Positions 1 through 9,447 of a stretch of 39,737 nt of DNA are shown here, piece after piece. The DNA lies in contig NZ_JACHFJ010000018.1 of NCBI RefSeq assembly GCF_014201825.1, forward strand, positions 1 to 39,737, written 5' to 3'. Both the position numbers and the translations under genes were made by a program. The number at the start of each line of letters is the position of its first letter. The stretch's first letter is position 1. This stretch comes from Acidocella aromatica (GTDB lineage: Bacteria; Pseudomonadota; Alphaproteobacteria; Acetobacterales; Acetobacteraceae). The notes under the pieces are model-generated. The model had not been told where the DNA came from. It did no database searches and saw nothing but the letters and a program-made list of their open reading frames with translations.

Positions 1-28
1 TGTGCCCTGGGGCATGCCCCAGGGCACA
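1..28. repeat. Perfect 28-bp palindrome at window edge
   Basis: Bases 1-14 (TGTGCCCTGGGGCA) are the exact reverse complement of bases 15-28. It could form a strong GC-rich hairpin. No T-run follows on the plus strand, and the other side is outside the window. It may be a terminator of an upstream gene or part of an insertion-sequence end, since the next 200 bases are transposon debris. The function is not decided by the sequence. Confidence 0.6.
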
Positions 29-101
29 TTGAAACCACCTCAACCATCAAGCATGAAGGGGAAAGACACTGCGCCTGAGCGCGAACAAAAAGGGGGGCAC
101 G

Positions 102-200
102 TCAGTTGAGGCATTCGTCACGGAACCGGCCGTTGAAGCTCTCGATGAACCCGTTTTGCTGCGGCTTGCCAGGTACGATGTAGTGCCACAGCACCGAGCG
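102..200 (-). pseudogene. IS3-family transposase (orfB) C-terminal fragment
   Basis: Read on the minus strand, this stretch encodes about 33 residues containing [20 protein letters not shown] followed by RFRDECLN and a stop at 104-102. This is the conserved end of the DDE integrase core of IS3-family OrfB, where the Glu of NGFIESFNG is the last catalytic residue. The rest of the transposase is missing upstream: the similarity stops abruptly near 200, where a different reading frame on the plus strand begins. Downstream, the usual extension after DECLN is lost to a stop codon. It is a dead remnant and marks an old insertion or deletion junction. Confidence 0.75.
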
Positions 201-201
201 C

Positions 202-390
202 TGGGACTCGCTGGTGGCCAACGGCTCTGCGTGGCACGACAGGCTGCCCAACAAGTTGTTCGACAAGACAGAACCGGACGGTTTCGCACCCGCCTCGCAG
301 ATCGTGGATTATCTCGTGGAATACGCCGAGGAGCTGGACGCACCGCCGCTGCCGCCGGGTGCATTGCCGTTCAAGCGCGAAATTGCGTAG
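202..390 (+). pseudogene. Flavin-dependent monooxygenase fragment
   Basis: An open frame of 62 codons starting [17 protein letters not shown] and ending in a stop at 388-390 resembles the segment of CzcO/flavin-containing monooxygenases that follows the FAD-binding glycine motif (W-D-S-L, R-L-P, then E-P-D-G-F with a helix like [12 protein letters not shown]). There is no start codon, no FAD Rossmann motif and no NADPH site, so only an internal slice remains. It abuts the IS3 orfB fragment at about 200, consistent with disruption by that element. The last 15 residues look less conserved and may lie beyond a second junction. Family assignment is by eye and moderate. Confidence 0.5.
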
Positions 391-395
391 CTGTT

Positions 396-482
396 ACAAA
401 AGTTTTGGGGACGCGGGAACTTTTTCAAAAAGTCCCGAAATCCTTTGCAGCTTTTTGAAAAAATCTGCACCAAAAACTTTTG
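396..482. repeat. Nested AT-rich hairpins with AAAAGTTTTGG arms
   Basis: Outer arms AAAAGTTTTGG (398-408) and CCAAAAACTTTT (470-481) enclose two inner hairpins: GGGAACTTTTT pairing with AAAAAGTCCC (415-435), and GCAG-CTTTTT pairing with AAAAAA-TCTGC (447-468). Nested palindromes of this look are common between genes in acetic acid bacteria, to my recollection. It lies downstream of the catabolic operon that ends at 606 and could also act as a bidirectional terminator. Confidence 0.5.
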
Positions 483-495
483 GAACTTTACCTCA

Positions 496-605
496 GAGAC
501 TATTTCAGAAGTCGCTCTGGTGAGTGGTCCGGGCATGATTTTCGAGCACCGGGGCGCAAAAATCGCACCCAGACGGCCACCAGAGTAGACTTCCGGAACA
601 GTCTC
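496..605. mobile_element. About 110-bp MITE with IS5-like terminal inverted repeats
   Basis: The left end begins GAGACTATTTCAGAAGTC (from 496) and the right end, read in reverse complement from 605, begins GAGACTGTTCCGGAAGTC. Both then continue into CTCTGGTG, giving imperfect inverted repeats of about 27 bases. The interior of about 58 bases carries no gene. GAGACTGTT-type ends occur in IS5-family elements, so this is probably a non-autonomous derivative. No clean target duplication is visible (left flank TCA, right flank TTA). The right end touches the stop codon of the oxidoreductase gene at 606, so the insertion sits immediately after that gene. Confidence 0.6.
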
Positions 606-1898
606 TTAACGGAAGGCGTCGAGCTTCTGGTAGTACCACATGCCCAAAGCGAGCATCTGGTTGCCCAGGAACCGCCCCACCGGCAGCCGCCATTGCCAGG
701 CGCTGGAGAAAACATCGAAATCCCGCGTATCGCCGGTCATGGCCTTGGCCATTACCTCGGCCACGATATGCGAGGTGGCGATGCCATGGCCGGAATAGCC
801 CTGCGCGTAAAACACGTTGGACGCCAACCGGCCCAGCTGCGGGATGCGGTTGATGGTGATGCCATCCTGCCCCTGCCAAGCGTAGTCGATACCGATGCCC
901 TTGAGCTGCGGGAAGGTTTTTTCGATAGCCGGGCGGATCTGCGCCGCGATGTCCTTGCTCTCGCCGCCGGTATAGTTGGTGCCGCTGCCGAAAAGCAGGC
1001 GGCGGTCGGCGGTCAAGCGGTAATAATCCAGCACGAAGCGGGTGTCGTACACCGCGATGTCGGTGGGGAGAATCTCCTTGGCCTGCGCCTCGGAGAGCGG
1101 CGCGGTGGCGACGATGCCGAGTGTCGCCGGGAAGATCAGCCCGCCCAGCTTGCGCTGGCCCAGCCGATGATAACCATTGCCCGCCAGCAGCACCTGGGCG
1201 GCGCGCACCGAGCCATGCGCCGTCACTACCTTCGGGCGCGGGCCGTCTTCGATGCGCAGCACCTTGGTGTCGGTGAAGATCTGCGCGCCCAGGCGCTGCG
1301 CGGCCTCGGCCTCGCCCAGGCAGAGATTGAGCGAATGCACATGCATGTTGCGCCGGTTATGCAGCCCGGCGCAGTACACATCCGTCCCCACCAGATCGCG
1401 CAGGGCGGTGCCGCGCACCAGCTCCACATCCCCGCCCATGCCGTGGGCCAGGATGTCCTTATACGTCGCCTCCAGCTCCGCCACGTGCGAGGGCTTGTAG
1501 GCGGCGTGCAGATGCCCGTGCTTGAGATCGCAGGCGATGCCGTATTTTTCCACGCGGCCCTTGATGATCTCTTGCCCGCGCCAGCGCAGATTCCACACGA
1601 AATCCTCGGCTGCCGCGCGGCCCAGCTTGCGGCTGAACTGCTTGACCATGGCGGCATCGCCGGAGAGCGAGCCGGTGATTTGCCCGCCATTGCGCCCCGT
1701 CGCCCCCCAGCCGATGCGCTCCGCCTCCAGCAGCGCCACGCGCAAGCCCCGCTCGCTCAGCTCCACCGCGCTGGCGACACCGGTGAACCCGCCGCCAATG
1801 ATGACGACATCAACATCGAGATCGGCCTCCAGCCGGGGGAAAGACGGCCCGGTATTGCGGGTCGCCGCGTAGTAGGAGCGGGGATAGTCTTGCGCCAT
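606..1898 (-). CDS. puuB: FAD-dependent oxidoreductase, gamma-glutamylputrescine oxidase-like (PuuB family)
   Basis: A 430-residue flavoprotein of the DAO/GlyOx-like family. The N-terminus has the FAD-binding Rossmann motif VVIIGGGFTGVASAVEL (near residue 30), then GWGATGRNGG, typical of PuuB and related amine oxidoreductases. Near the C-terminus YAQGYSGHGIATSHI is the conserved FAD-contact segment of this family. PuuB oxidises gamma-glutamylputrescine with O2 to an aldehyde, ammonia and H2O2; relatives use other amines, so the substrate is inferred. The start at 1898 is chosen because it begins MAQDYPRSYYAATRN, the family N-terminus, and leaves a 25-bp gap after the upstream stop with an AGAGAG stretch before it; an in-frame start at 2045 would lie inside the upstream gene. 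It is the last gene of a three-gene operon with a semialdehyde dehydrogenase and an aminotransferase. A MITE abuts its stop. Confidence 0.85.
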   Translation of the reverse strand: MAQDYPRSYYAATRNTGPSFPRLEADLDVDVVIIGGGFTGVASAVELSERGLRVALLEAERIGWGATGRNGGQITGSLSGDAAMVKQFSRKLGRAAAEDFVWNLRWRGQEIIKGRVEKYGIACDLKHGHLHAAYKPSHVAELEATYKDILAHGMGGDVELVRGTALRDLVGTDVYCAGLHNRRNMHVHSLNLCLGEAEAAQRLGAQIFTDTKVLRIEDGPRPKVVTAHGSVRAAQVLLAGNGYHRLGQRKLGGLIFPATLGIVATAPLSEAQAKEILPTDIAVYDTRFVLDYYRLTADRRLLFGSGTNYTGGESKDIAAQIRPAIEKTFPQLKGIGIDYAWQGQDGITINRIPQLGRLASNVFYAQGYSGHGIATSHIVAEVMAKAMTGDTRDFDVFSSAWQWRLPVGRFLGNQMLALGMWYYQKLDAFR

Positions 1899-1923
1899 GA
1901 AAGCGGTTCTCTCTGGATAAGGG

Positions 1924-3420
<1,497 letters not shown>

Positions 3421-3443
3421 AATCTATCAGTCTTTCTTGCGTA

Positions 3444-4805
3444 TCAGGCGAGCGAGGTGATGGCGTCGGCCACGGCGTTGAACAGGCCTTCGAGGTCGCT
3501 CTTCTCGGCGATGAAGGGCGGGCCGAATTGCAGCGTGTCGCCGCCGTAACGCACGTAGTAGCCGGCCTCCCAGCATTTCTTGGAAATCTCCCAGGGGCGG
3601 CGGGCGGGCTCGCCGGGGGCGGCCTCGATCTGCACCGCGCCGGCGAGGCCGAAATTGCGGATGTCGGCGACGTATTTCAGCCCCTTCAGCCCGTGCAGCA
3701 GATCCTCGAACACCGGGGCGAGCGCGTTCACGCGGCCGGCCATGTCGTCCTTCTCGAAGATCTCCAGCGCCGCGAGACCGGCGGCGCAGGCCAACGGATG
3801 GCCGGAATAGGTGTAGCCATGCGGGAACTCGACGAGATAGTCATGCCCGCCAGCGGCCATGAAGGTGTCGTGGATTTCATCGGTGGCGATGACCGCGCCC
3901 ATCGGCACCACGCCGTTGGTCAGCGCCTTGGCGCAGGTGATGATATCCGGGGTGACGCCGAACACCTGGGCGGCGAAATTGCCGCCGGCGCGGCCGAAGC
4001 CGGTGATGACCTCGTCGAAAATCAGCAGGATGTTGTGCTTGGTGCACAGCTCGCGCAGGCGCTTCAGATACCCCTTGGGCGGCACCACCATGCCCGCGGA
4101 CCCGGAGAACGGTTCCACGATCACCGCCGCGATGGTCGAGGCGTCGTGCAGCCCCACCAGTTCCTCCAGCGCGTCGGCCAGCTCGGCGCCATGCTCGGGC
4201 AGGCCCTTGGTGAAACGGTTCTGCGGCAGCAGCGTGTGGGGCAGATGGTCGACATCGCCCAGCGAGCCAAACAGCTTGCGGTTGCCTACGATGCCGCCGA
4301 CGCTGGTGCCGCCGTAATTCACGCCGTGATAACCCTTCACGCGGCCGATCACGCGGGTCTTGGCGGCTTGGCCCTTCTGGCGCCAATAGCCGCGCGCCAT
4401 CTTTATCGCCGTGTCGGCGGATTCGGAGCCGGAATTGGTGAAAAACACATGGTTCAGCCCCTCGGGCGCCAGCGCCGCTACCTTGGTGGCGAGCTTGAAG
4501 GCCAGCGGATGACCGAACTGGAAGTTCGGGGCGAAGTCGAGTTCCGCGACCTGCTCGGCAACCGCCTTCACGATCTCGGGACGGCGATGGCCAAAACCGG
4601 TGCACCAGAGGCCGGAGAGGCTGTCGAACACCTTGCGGCCCTTGCCGTCGATGAAATGGCAGCCCTCGGCGGCCGTCATCATGCGCGGATTGGCCTTGAA
4701 CTCGCGGTTGGCGGTGAAGGGCATCCAATAGGCGTTCAGCTCGTCCCGGCTGAGGCCGGCCGCCGCTTGGCGGTGGGCCGCGTCGTGCGAATCATAGGGT
4801 GACAT
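3444..4805 (-). CDS. bauA: Beta-alanine (omega-amino acid):pyruvate aminotransferase, class III
   Basis: A 453-residue PLP enzyme of the class III aminotransferase family. It opens with ELNAYWMPFTANREFKANPR, a signature of omega-amino-acid:pyruvate transaminases. It has the cofactor phosphate site TNSGSESADTAIKMAR, the IFDEVITGFGR segment whose Asp contacts the PLP ring, and the Schiff-base lysine in ITCAKALTNG (Lys293). It would move the amino group of beta-alanine or a similar omega-amine to pyruvate, giving malonate semialdehyde for the dehydrogenase encoded next. It is the first gene of the operon. The start at 4805 faces a LysR gene 111 bp away across a short region containing a LysR-type palindrome, matching the bauA/bauR layout known from pseudomonads. 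Other omega-amines such as putrescine derivatives remain possible, especially given the PuuB-like partner. Confidence 0.9.
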   Translation of the reverse strand: MSPYDSHDAAHRQAAAGLSRDELNAYWMPFTANREFKANPRMMTAAEGCHFIDGKGRKVFDSLSGLWCTGFGHRRPEIVKAVAEQVAELDFAPNFQFGHPLAFKLATKVAALAPEGLNHVFFTNSGSESADTAIKMARGYWRQKGQAAKTRVIGRVKGYHGVNYGGTSVGGIVGNRKLFGSLGDVDHLPHTLLPQNRFTKGLPEHGAELADALEELVGLHDASTIAAVIVEPFSGSAGMVVPPKGYLKRLRELCTKHNILLIFDEVITGFGRAGGNFAAQVFGVTPDIITCAKALTNGVVPMGAVIATDEIHDTFMAAGGHDYLVEFPHGYTYSGHPLACAAGLAALEIFEKDDMAGRVNALAPVFEDLLHGLKGLKYVADIRNFGLAGAVQIEAAPGEPARRPWEISKKCWEAGYYVRYGGDTLQFGPPFIAEKSDLEGLFNAVADAITSLA

Positions 4806-4877
4806 GGTGCGTCTGTGCTCCCGGCAGATGGAGAAGAAGGTGGAGCGAGACTAAGCGGGGAATTTGGTCCAATAAAT

Positions 4878-4897
4878 CTAAACTTGATTACATTTAG
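4878..4897. promoter_or_regulatory. Putative LysR operator between bauA and the LysR gene
   Basis: CTAAACTTGATTACATTTAG is a dyad of two 5-bp arms (CTAAA and TTTAG) separated by 10 bp. It sits in the AT-rich 111-bp gap between the divergent start codons at 4805 and 4917. Its T/A-ended dyad form is like the recognition sites of LysR-type regulators, which usually bind the shared divergent promoter. No footprint exists, so the assignment is positional. Confidence 0.45.
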
Positions 4898-4916
4898 TTA
4901 TGTGCATACTTACGCA

Positions 4917-5798
4917 ATGCCGCCTATAGCTCGCCTGAACGAAGCCGATCTGCGGCTGCTACGTATCTTTCGCACCGTGGTGGAGTGCGGCGGGTTCAGC
5001 TTGGCCGAGGCGGAGCTGAATATCTCCCGCCCCGCCATCAGCCAGCACATGGCCGACCTCGAACAGCGCCTGGGGCTGATATTGTGCCAGCGCGGTCGGG
5101 CGGGGTTCCGGCTAACGGAAGAGGGGCAGGCCGTTTACGAGGCATTGCTGCGGCTGCTGGCGGCGGTGGAGAATTTCCGTACCGAGATCAACGCCGTGCA
5201 TGCGCATCTGCGCGGGGAGCTGAATATCGGGATCACCGATAACCTCGTTACCTCGCCGCGCATGCGCGTGACCCGGGCGCTGCGCGCCCTGAAGACGCGA
5301 GGGCCGGATGTGCGGGTAAATATCCGGATGATCCCGCCGAGCCAGATCGAGCGTGGCGTGCTGGACGGGCAATTGCATGTCGGCATCACGCCAGCGGGGC
5401 GGACCCTGCCGGGGTTGCGCGAACTGCCGCTTTACGATGAGGTCTCGCATTTGTACTGCGCGGCGGAGCATCCGTTTTTCTCGCGCGGGGATCTGAATGA
5501 GGCGAGCATCGCGGAGGCAGATGCCGTGGCACCTTCCGGCTTGGCTGGCATGCCGCGCCTGCGCATCACCGCAACCGCCACCGACCGCGAAGGCGTGGCG
5601 TTTCTTATTCTGACAGGTTGCTATATCGGTTTTTTGCCCACGCATTACGCACGCCAATGGGAGGAGCGCGGGTTAATGCGGGCGATCAGGCCTGACCTCT
5701 ATGTTCAAGCAGTTGAGTATCAGGCCGTGACCTTGCGCAGCAGTCATCCGAATTTGGTTTTATCCACGTTCATGAGACTTTTGGACGAGGCGGGCTGA
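4917..5798 (+). CDS. LysR-family transcriptional regulator (BauR-like)
   Basis: A 293-residue LTTR. The N-terminal winged helix-turn-helix starts LNEADLRLLRIFRTVVECGG and contains FSLAEAELNISRPAISQHMA, the recognition-helix region; the rest is the periplasmic-binding-protein-like effector domain (from about residue 95, GELNIGITDNLV). The start at 4917 (MPPIARLNEAD) puts the HTH at the usual distance from the N-terminus. An upstream in-frame start at 4815 would add 34 residues encoded by the operator region and is rejected. The gene is divergent from the beta-alanine operon and probably controls it in response to beta-alanine or another pathway amine. The C-terminal domain looks complete. Confidence 0.85.
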   Translation: MPPIARLNEADLRLLRIFRTVVECGGFSLAEAELNISRPAISQHMADLEQRLGLILCQRGRAGFRLTEEGQAVYEALLRLLAAVENFRTEINAVHAHLRGELNIGITDNLVTSPRMRVTRALRALKTRGPDVRVNIRMIPPSQIERGVLDGQLHVGITPAGRTLPGLRELPLYDEVSHLYCAAEHPFFSRGDLNEASIAEADAVAPSGLAGMPRLRITATATDREGVAFLILTGCYIGFLPTHYARQWEERGLMRAIRPDLYVQAVEYQAVTLRSSHPNLVLSTFMRLLDEAG

Positions 5799-6093
5799 GG
5801 CTATAAAACTGGTCGCGGGAACCCACAGCCATTTATACCGAACTCGGCGCCCCCTTCCCACTGACACCGCAACGCCCCTGAAAGCGGCAAAACCAGCCAC
5901 CAAGTCCACGACAATGACCGAGAGAGGGGGCGCAGAGGCAGTATCCAAACCGCCCATAGTCCGGATGGATACTTAATGGCACCAATAAATGTCGCATGAA
6001 ACAATTAACGACCCGCTTGCCTTCATTGCCGCTCCAGAACAGACAAAATGCGATGAACATATGTAGCCATGGCTGAAGCAACAGTTCATGCAT
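5799..6093. other. Gene-free stretch between the LysR gene and the ars operon
   Basis: The stretch of about 300 bases between the LysR stop and the inverted repeat near arsH holds only short open frames with no recognisable protein features. A weak dyad, TATAAA near 5803 with TTTATA near 5853, follows the LysR stop. I see no tRNA or transposase motif. It probably marks the edge of the acquired arsenic region. Confidence 0.4.
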
Positions 6094-6166
6094 GATTGAA
6101 GGAGGCACTCGGGCGCCTCACCACTTATGACCAAGCCAGGCACAACACGGCGCTCTCCTTCAAATC
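6094..6166. repeat. Inverted repeat around the arsH stop codon
   Basis: GATTGAAGGAG (6094-6104) pairs with CTCCTTCAAATC (6155-6166), with one extra base on the right arm, around a 50-nt loop that includes a smaller hairpin (GAGGC 6102-6106 with GCCTC 6115-6119). The right arm covers the stop codon of arsH (6162-6160). It may act as the operon terminator or be the trace of a mobile-element end. No U-run follows on the minus strand, so a classical intrinsic terminator is not supported. Confidence 0.35.
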
Positions 6167-6891
6167 GACCGTTGATTGACCCGCCGGGATAGTTCCTCGG
6201 CGCTTTCTTTACGCTCGCTGTAGCGATCAACCAAGTAATCCGCGCAACCACGGGTCAGCAGGGTGAACTTCACCAGCTCCTCCATGACGTCCACGATGCG
6301 GTCGTAATATGGGGAGGGCTTCATGCGGTCGTTCTCATCGAACTCCGCGAAGGCTTTTGGTACCGAGGACTGGTTGGGAATGGTGATCAGGCGCATCCAA
6401 CGGCCGAGAATACGGAGCTGGTTGACTGCGTTGAAGCTCTGAGACCCGCCGCTGACCTGCATCACAGCGAGCGTCTTTCCCTGGGTCGGCCGCACGGCTC
6501 CCAGCGAAAGCGGAATCCAGTCGATCTGCATTTTCATGATTCCGGTCATCGCGCCATGGCGCTCGGGCGAACACCACACCATGCCCTCGCTCCAGGTCAC
6601 CACATCACGCAGCTCCTGAACTTTGGGATGACTTGCCTCAACGTCGTCCGGCAATGGGAGGCCGGACGGGTTGAAGAGCCGTGTCTCGGCACCGAAACGG
6701 CGCAGGATCCGCGCGGCCTCCTCTGTGACGAGGCGGCTGAATGAGCGCGCCCGCAGCGAACCGTAAAGCAGCAGGATGCGCGGTGGGTGGCCTAGCCGGG
6801 GCGGAGTGAGCAGGCGGTCTTCATCGACCGCCCTGAAGCTGGCCTCATCCAGATTCGGCGTCATGTCCTCGACCATGAGTGTCGGTCCCAT
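6160..6891 (-). CDS. arsH: ArsH, NADPH-dependent FMN oxidoreductase
   Basis: A 243-residue flavodoxin-fold protein. [18 protein letters not shown] (near residue 37) is the FMN phosphate-binding loop of ArsH, and [20 protein letters not shown] with IDWIPLS is its conserved central region. ArsH oxidises trivalent organoarsenicals such as methylarsenite to less toxic pentavalent forms, using NADPH and O2. The length matches the family. Its ATG at 6891 overlaps the acr3 stop as TGATG, so translation is coupled. It is the last gene of the ars operon. Confidence 0.95.
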   Translation of the reverse strand: MGPTLMVEDMTPNLDEASFRAVDEDRLLTPPRLGHPPRILLLYGSLRARSFSRLVTEEAARILRRFGAETRLFNPSGLPLPDDVEASHPKVQELRDVVTWSEGMVWCSPERHGAMTGIMKMQIDWIPLSLGAVRPTQGKTLAVMQVSGGSQSFNAVNQLRILGRWMRLITIPNQSSVPKAFAEFDENDRMKPSPYYDRIVDVMEELVKFTLLTRGCADYLVDRYSERKESAEELSRRVNQRSI

Positions 6892-7958
6892 CAGCGCGCC
6901 TCGTACCAGCCCTTGGACACCGTCACGAGCTTGACCACCAGCAACATCACCGGCACCTCGATGAGGACACCGACGACGGTTGCCAAGGCCGCCCCGGATT
7001 CGAACCCGAACAGGCTGATGGCGGCAGCCACCGCCAACTCAAAAAAGTTCGACGCACCGATAAGCGCCGAAGGGCAGGCGATATTGTGTTTCTCGCCAAC
7101 GGCGCGGTTCAGCACATAGGCCAACGTCGAATTGAAGAAGACCTGGATGAGGATCGGCACGGCCAGCATAACGATGACCAGCGGCTGCCTCAGGATCGCC
7201 GCCCCCTGGAAGGCGAAGAGCAGCACCAGCGTCAGCAGCAGGGCCGCGATCGACCACGGCCCGATCTTGACCATGGCGGCGTCAAAGGCCGCCTGTCCCT
7301 TGGCAAGCAGGCGCCAGCGCCAGAGCTGGGCGAGGATGACCGGGATAACGATGTAGAGCGCCACCGAGGTAATCAAGGTGCCCCACGGCACTGTAATGGC
7401 CGAAATCCCCAGCAGCAGCCCGACGATGGGCGCGAAGGCGAAGACCATGATGGTGTCGTTCATGGCGACCTGGGACAGGGTGAACAGCGGATCCCCGTTG
7501 GACAGGCGGCTCCACACGAAAACCATGGCCGTGCAGGGTGCCGCGGCCAGCAGGATAAGTCCGGCAATGTAACTGTCGATCTCGCCCGCCGGCAGCAGCG
7601 GGCGAAACAAATGCCCGATGAAGAGCGAGGCCAGAAGCGCCATGGAGAATGGCTTGACCAGCCAATTGACGAAGAGCGTGACGCCAATGCCCCGGACATG
7701 CCGCCTGACCTCGTGCAATGCACCGAAATCAACCTTCACCAGCATCGGGATGACCATCACCCAGATGAGCAGGCCGACGGGGAGATTGACCTGGGCGATT
7801 TCCATCCGGCCAATGGCCTGGAATAATCCGGGCGCCACTTGGCCGGCGAAAATGCCGGCGACGATGCACAGGAAAACCCAGACACTCAGGAAACGTTCAA
7901 AAACGCTCATCGGCGCGCCTGCGGCCACTTTCGCGGTAACTTCACATTGGGCAGACAT
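6891..7958 (-). CDS. acr3: Acr3-type arsenite efflux permease
   Basis: A 355-residue integral membrane protein with about ten hydrophobic segments. It shows the family stretches [40 protein letters not shown] and [14 protein letters not shown]. Cys142 in APCTAMVF corresponds to the cysteine essential for arsenite transport in Acr3. It exports arsenite formed by the arsenate reductases encoded just upstream. The N-terminus from 7958 has an AAGGAG ribosome site six bases upstream; an internal Met at residue 17 (MSVFERF) is another possible start. It follows arsC by 9 bp and overlaps arsH by one base. Confidence 0.95.
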   Translation of the reverse strand: MSAQCEVTAKVAAGAPMSVFERFLSVWVFLCIVAGIFAGQVAPGLFQAIGRMEIAQVNLPVGLLIWVMVIPMLVKVDFGALHEVRRHVRGIGVTLFVNWLVKPFSMALLASLFIGHLFRPLLPAGEIDSYIAGLILLAAAPCTAMVFVWSRLSNGDPLFTLSQVAMNDTIMVFAFAPIVGLLLGISAITVPWGTLITSVALYIVIPVILAQLWRWRLLAKGQAAFDAAMVKIGPWSIAALLLTLVLLFAFQGAAILRQPLVIVMLAVPILIQVFFNSTLAYVLNRAVGEKHNIACPSALIGASNFFELAVAAAISLFGFESGAALATVVGVLIEVPVMLLVVKLVTVSKGWYEAR

Positions 7959-7967
7959 AGGCGCTCC

Positions 7968-8399
7968 TTACAGGCCGAGGGCTTCACGGATAGCGGGAAC
8001 CAGCCGGGCGCGAATGTCATCCCGAACCTGTACGAAGCTTTCCAGAGGCTCGCCATGCGGGTCATGAAACGCCATGTGGATGCGTGGCACTGGCTTTGGA
8101 AAAATCGGGCAATTTTCCTTGGCATTGTCGCAGACGGTCACCACGAGATCGATGGCCTCATTCATCACGGCATCCATATCCTTCGGGTAAAGCCCATCGG
8201 TTGGCAGCCCCGCGCGTTTCAGTGCTTCGATGGCGCCATCAGCCACTTTCGGCTGCGGGTGCGTACCGGCGGACAGAGCGCGAACCTTTCCGGCAAGATC
8301 GTGATTGAAGATCACCTCCGCCATCTGCGACCGGCATGAATTTCCGGTGCAGAGGATGAGAACCGTCTTTTGTGTCGTCATTTTCTGCGCGTCGTTCAT
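7968..8399 (-). CDS. arsC: Thioredoxin-coupled arsenate reductase (LMW phosphatase-like)
   Basis: A 143-residue ArsC of the pI258 type. The P-loop ILCTGNSCRS carries the nucleophile Cys17 with Cys22 and the arsenate-binding Arg. VVTVCDNAKENCP carries Cys90 and Cys97, the pair that forms the disulfide passed to thioredoxin in this class. It reduces arsenate to arsenite for export by Acr3. The ATG at 8399 overlaps the stop of the preceding arsC as ATGA; an alternative start is Met7. It is notable that a second, unrelated arsenate reductase of the glutaredoxin type is encoded immediately upstream in the same operon. Confidence 0.93.
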   Translation of the reverse strand: MNDAQKMTTQKTVLILCTGNSCRSQMAEVIFNHDLAGKVRALSAGTHPQPKVADGAIEALKRAGLPTDGLYPKDMDAVMNEAIDLVVTVCDNAKENCPIFPKPVPRIHMAFHDPHGEPLESFVQVRDDIRARLVPAIREALGL

Positions 8400-8821
8400 G
8401 GCGTCACCTGCTTCCCGGCTGCATCCACTACAAGTTCACCATCCTCCTTGGTGAAGGCGCCGCCCTGCGGATTTGGCAGGATATCCAGCACCACCTCCGA
8501 CGGGCGGCACAGCTTCACGCCAAGCGGCGTGACCACGATGGGCCGGTTGATGAGGACCGGGTGCGCCATCATGGCATCGATCAGCTGATCATCCGTTAGG
8601 GCGGGATCGTCCAGCCCCAGCTCGTCATAGGGCGTTCCCTTGCGGCGCAGCAGCTCGCGTACCGGGACGGCCATCCGGTGAATAAGGCCCACCAGATCCT
8701 CCTGGCTGGGCGGGGTTTTCAGGTACTCGATGATCCTCGGCTCTTCGCCGCTATTGCGGATCAGGCCGAGCACATTACGCGATGTACCGCAGTTCGGGTT
8801 ATGGTAAATGGTTACGATCAC
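8396..8821 (-). CDS. arsC: Glutaredoxin-coupled arsenate reductase (ArsC, R773 type)
   Basis: A 141-residue ArsC of the thioredoxin-fold plasmid R773 class. The active-site segment YHNPNCGTSRN carries Cys11, and the arginines that bind arsenate fall in VPVRELLRRKG, VLINRPIVVT and KLCRPSEV. It reduces arsenate using glutathione and glutaredoxin, so it needs different reducing partners from the neighbouring thioredoxin-type enzyme. The start is GTG at 8821 with a GGAG ribosome site about ten bases upstream. It overlaps the next arsC by 4 bp. Confidence 0.93.
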   Translation of the reverse strand: MIVTIYHNPNCGTSRNVLGLIRNSGEEPRIIEYLKTPPSQEDLVGLIHRMAVPVRELLRRKGTPYDELGLDDPALTDDQLIDAMMAHPVLINRPIVVTPLGVKLCRPSEVVLDILPNPQGGAFTKEDGELVVDAAGKQVTP

Positions 8822-8891
8822 GATGTTGTCTCCTCAGTGCCGTCAGGGCGGCGTACGGCCGGTCACGCGCAAGTTTGTACCAAGAGCAATT

Positions 8892-9074
8892 TTATCGATG
8901 CTTACGACCAGCGTATTGCGCGACGCGCCAAAAGCAGGGCAGTTCCAAGAGCTTGCCCGCAGAGAATGCTCGAAAATGCGCAGCACCATCCTTACGAAGA
9001 ATCGACTCTGCCATGATCGACCTGCCGCTGTTACCTGTGCAAAGAAACAGTACGTTATAAATGCGGTCAAACAT
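8892..9074 (-). pseudogene. Truncated LMW-phosphatase-type arsC remnant
   Basis: The first 40 or so residues read [19 protein letters not shown] and then [11 protein letters not shown] with AHFRAFSAG, the N-terminus and P-loop (CTGNSGRS) of a protein-phosphatase-like ArsC. After FSAG the similarity ends, the frame continues with unrelated residues and stops at 8892. The remaining two-thirds, with the expected Asp loop, is missing. It lies between arsR and the intact arsC genes, so the operon once had three arsenate reductase genes or was spliced together by a deletion. It may still be translated as a short peptide. Confidence 0.75.
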
Positions 9075-9095
9075 CGGCGTTCTCCTCGTTGATTG

Positions 9096-9446
9096 TTATA
9101 TGTTCAATTTGTCTTGAACGAGGGACGAGTTGTCGCAGGTACCAACACCGCATGCAGCCGCGTCTCCCTGGCAGCAATTTTCTGTCAGATAGGCCAGAAG
9201 GGCATTCATGGCCGGGTATTCGGCGGCATAGATTAACGAGCGCCCCTCCCGTCGAAACGTCACCAAGCCGGCGTGGCGAAGCTGGTTGAGGTGAAACGAG
9301 AGGGTATTACCAGGCACACCAAGCCGCTCAGCTATCTGGCCGGCAGGCAACCCATCCGTCCCAGCTTGCACCAGCAAACGAAACACATCCAGGCGGGAGT
9401 CCTGGGCAAGCGCCGCAAGAGCCGCGACAGCCCTATTCTTTTCCAT
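9096..9446 (-). CDS. arsR: ArsR-type arsenite-responsive repressor
   Basis: A 116-residue ArsR/SmtB winged-helix protein. The DNA-binding helices are in LPAGQIAERLGVPGNTLSFH, followed by the wing VTFRREGRSLIYAAEY. The classical ELCVCDL metal site is absent; instead Cys91, Cys92, Cys99 and Cys104 sit near the C-terminus, like the Cys-Cys type arsenite site of Acidithiobacillus ferrooxidans ArsR. It should repress its own operon until arsenite binds. It is the first gene of the operon; a dyad operator lies directly before its start codon. No Shine-Dalgarno sequence precedes the ATG at 9446. Confidence 0.93.
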   Translation of the reverse strand: MEKNRAVAALAALAQDSRLDVFRLLVQAGTDGLPAGQIAERLGVPGNTLSFHLNQLRHAGLVTFRREGRSLIYAAEYPAMNALLAYLTENCCQGDAAACGVGTCDNSSLVQDKLNI

Positions 9447-9447
9447 T

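Noticed and set aside
4815-4916. Start of the first LysR gene at 4815
   Set aside because: It would translate the operator region and put 34 odd residues before the helix-turn-helix.
5833-6251. Minus-strand frames of 91-92 codons downstream of arsH
   Set aside because: Cys- and Trp-rich composition with no motif, overlapping each other and the end of arsH; no support as genes.
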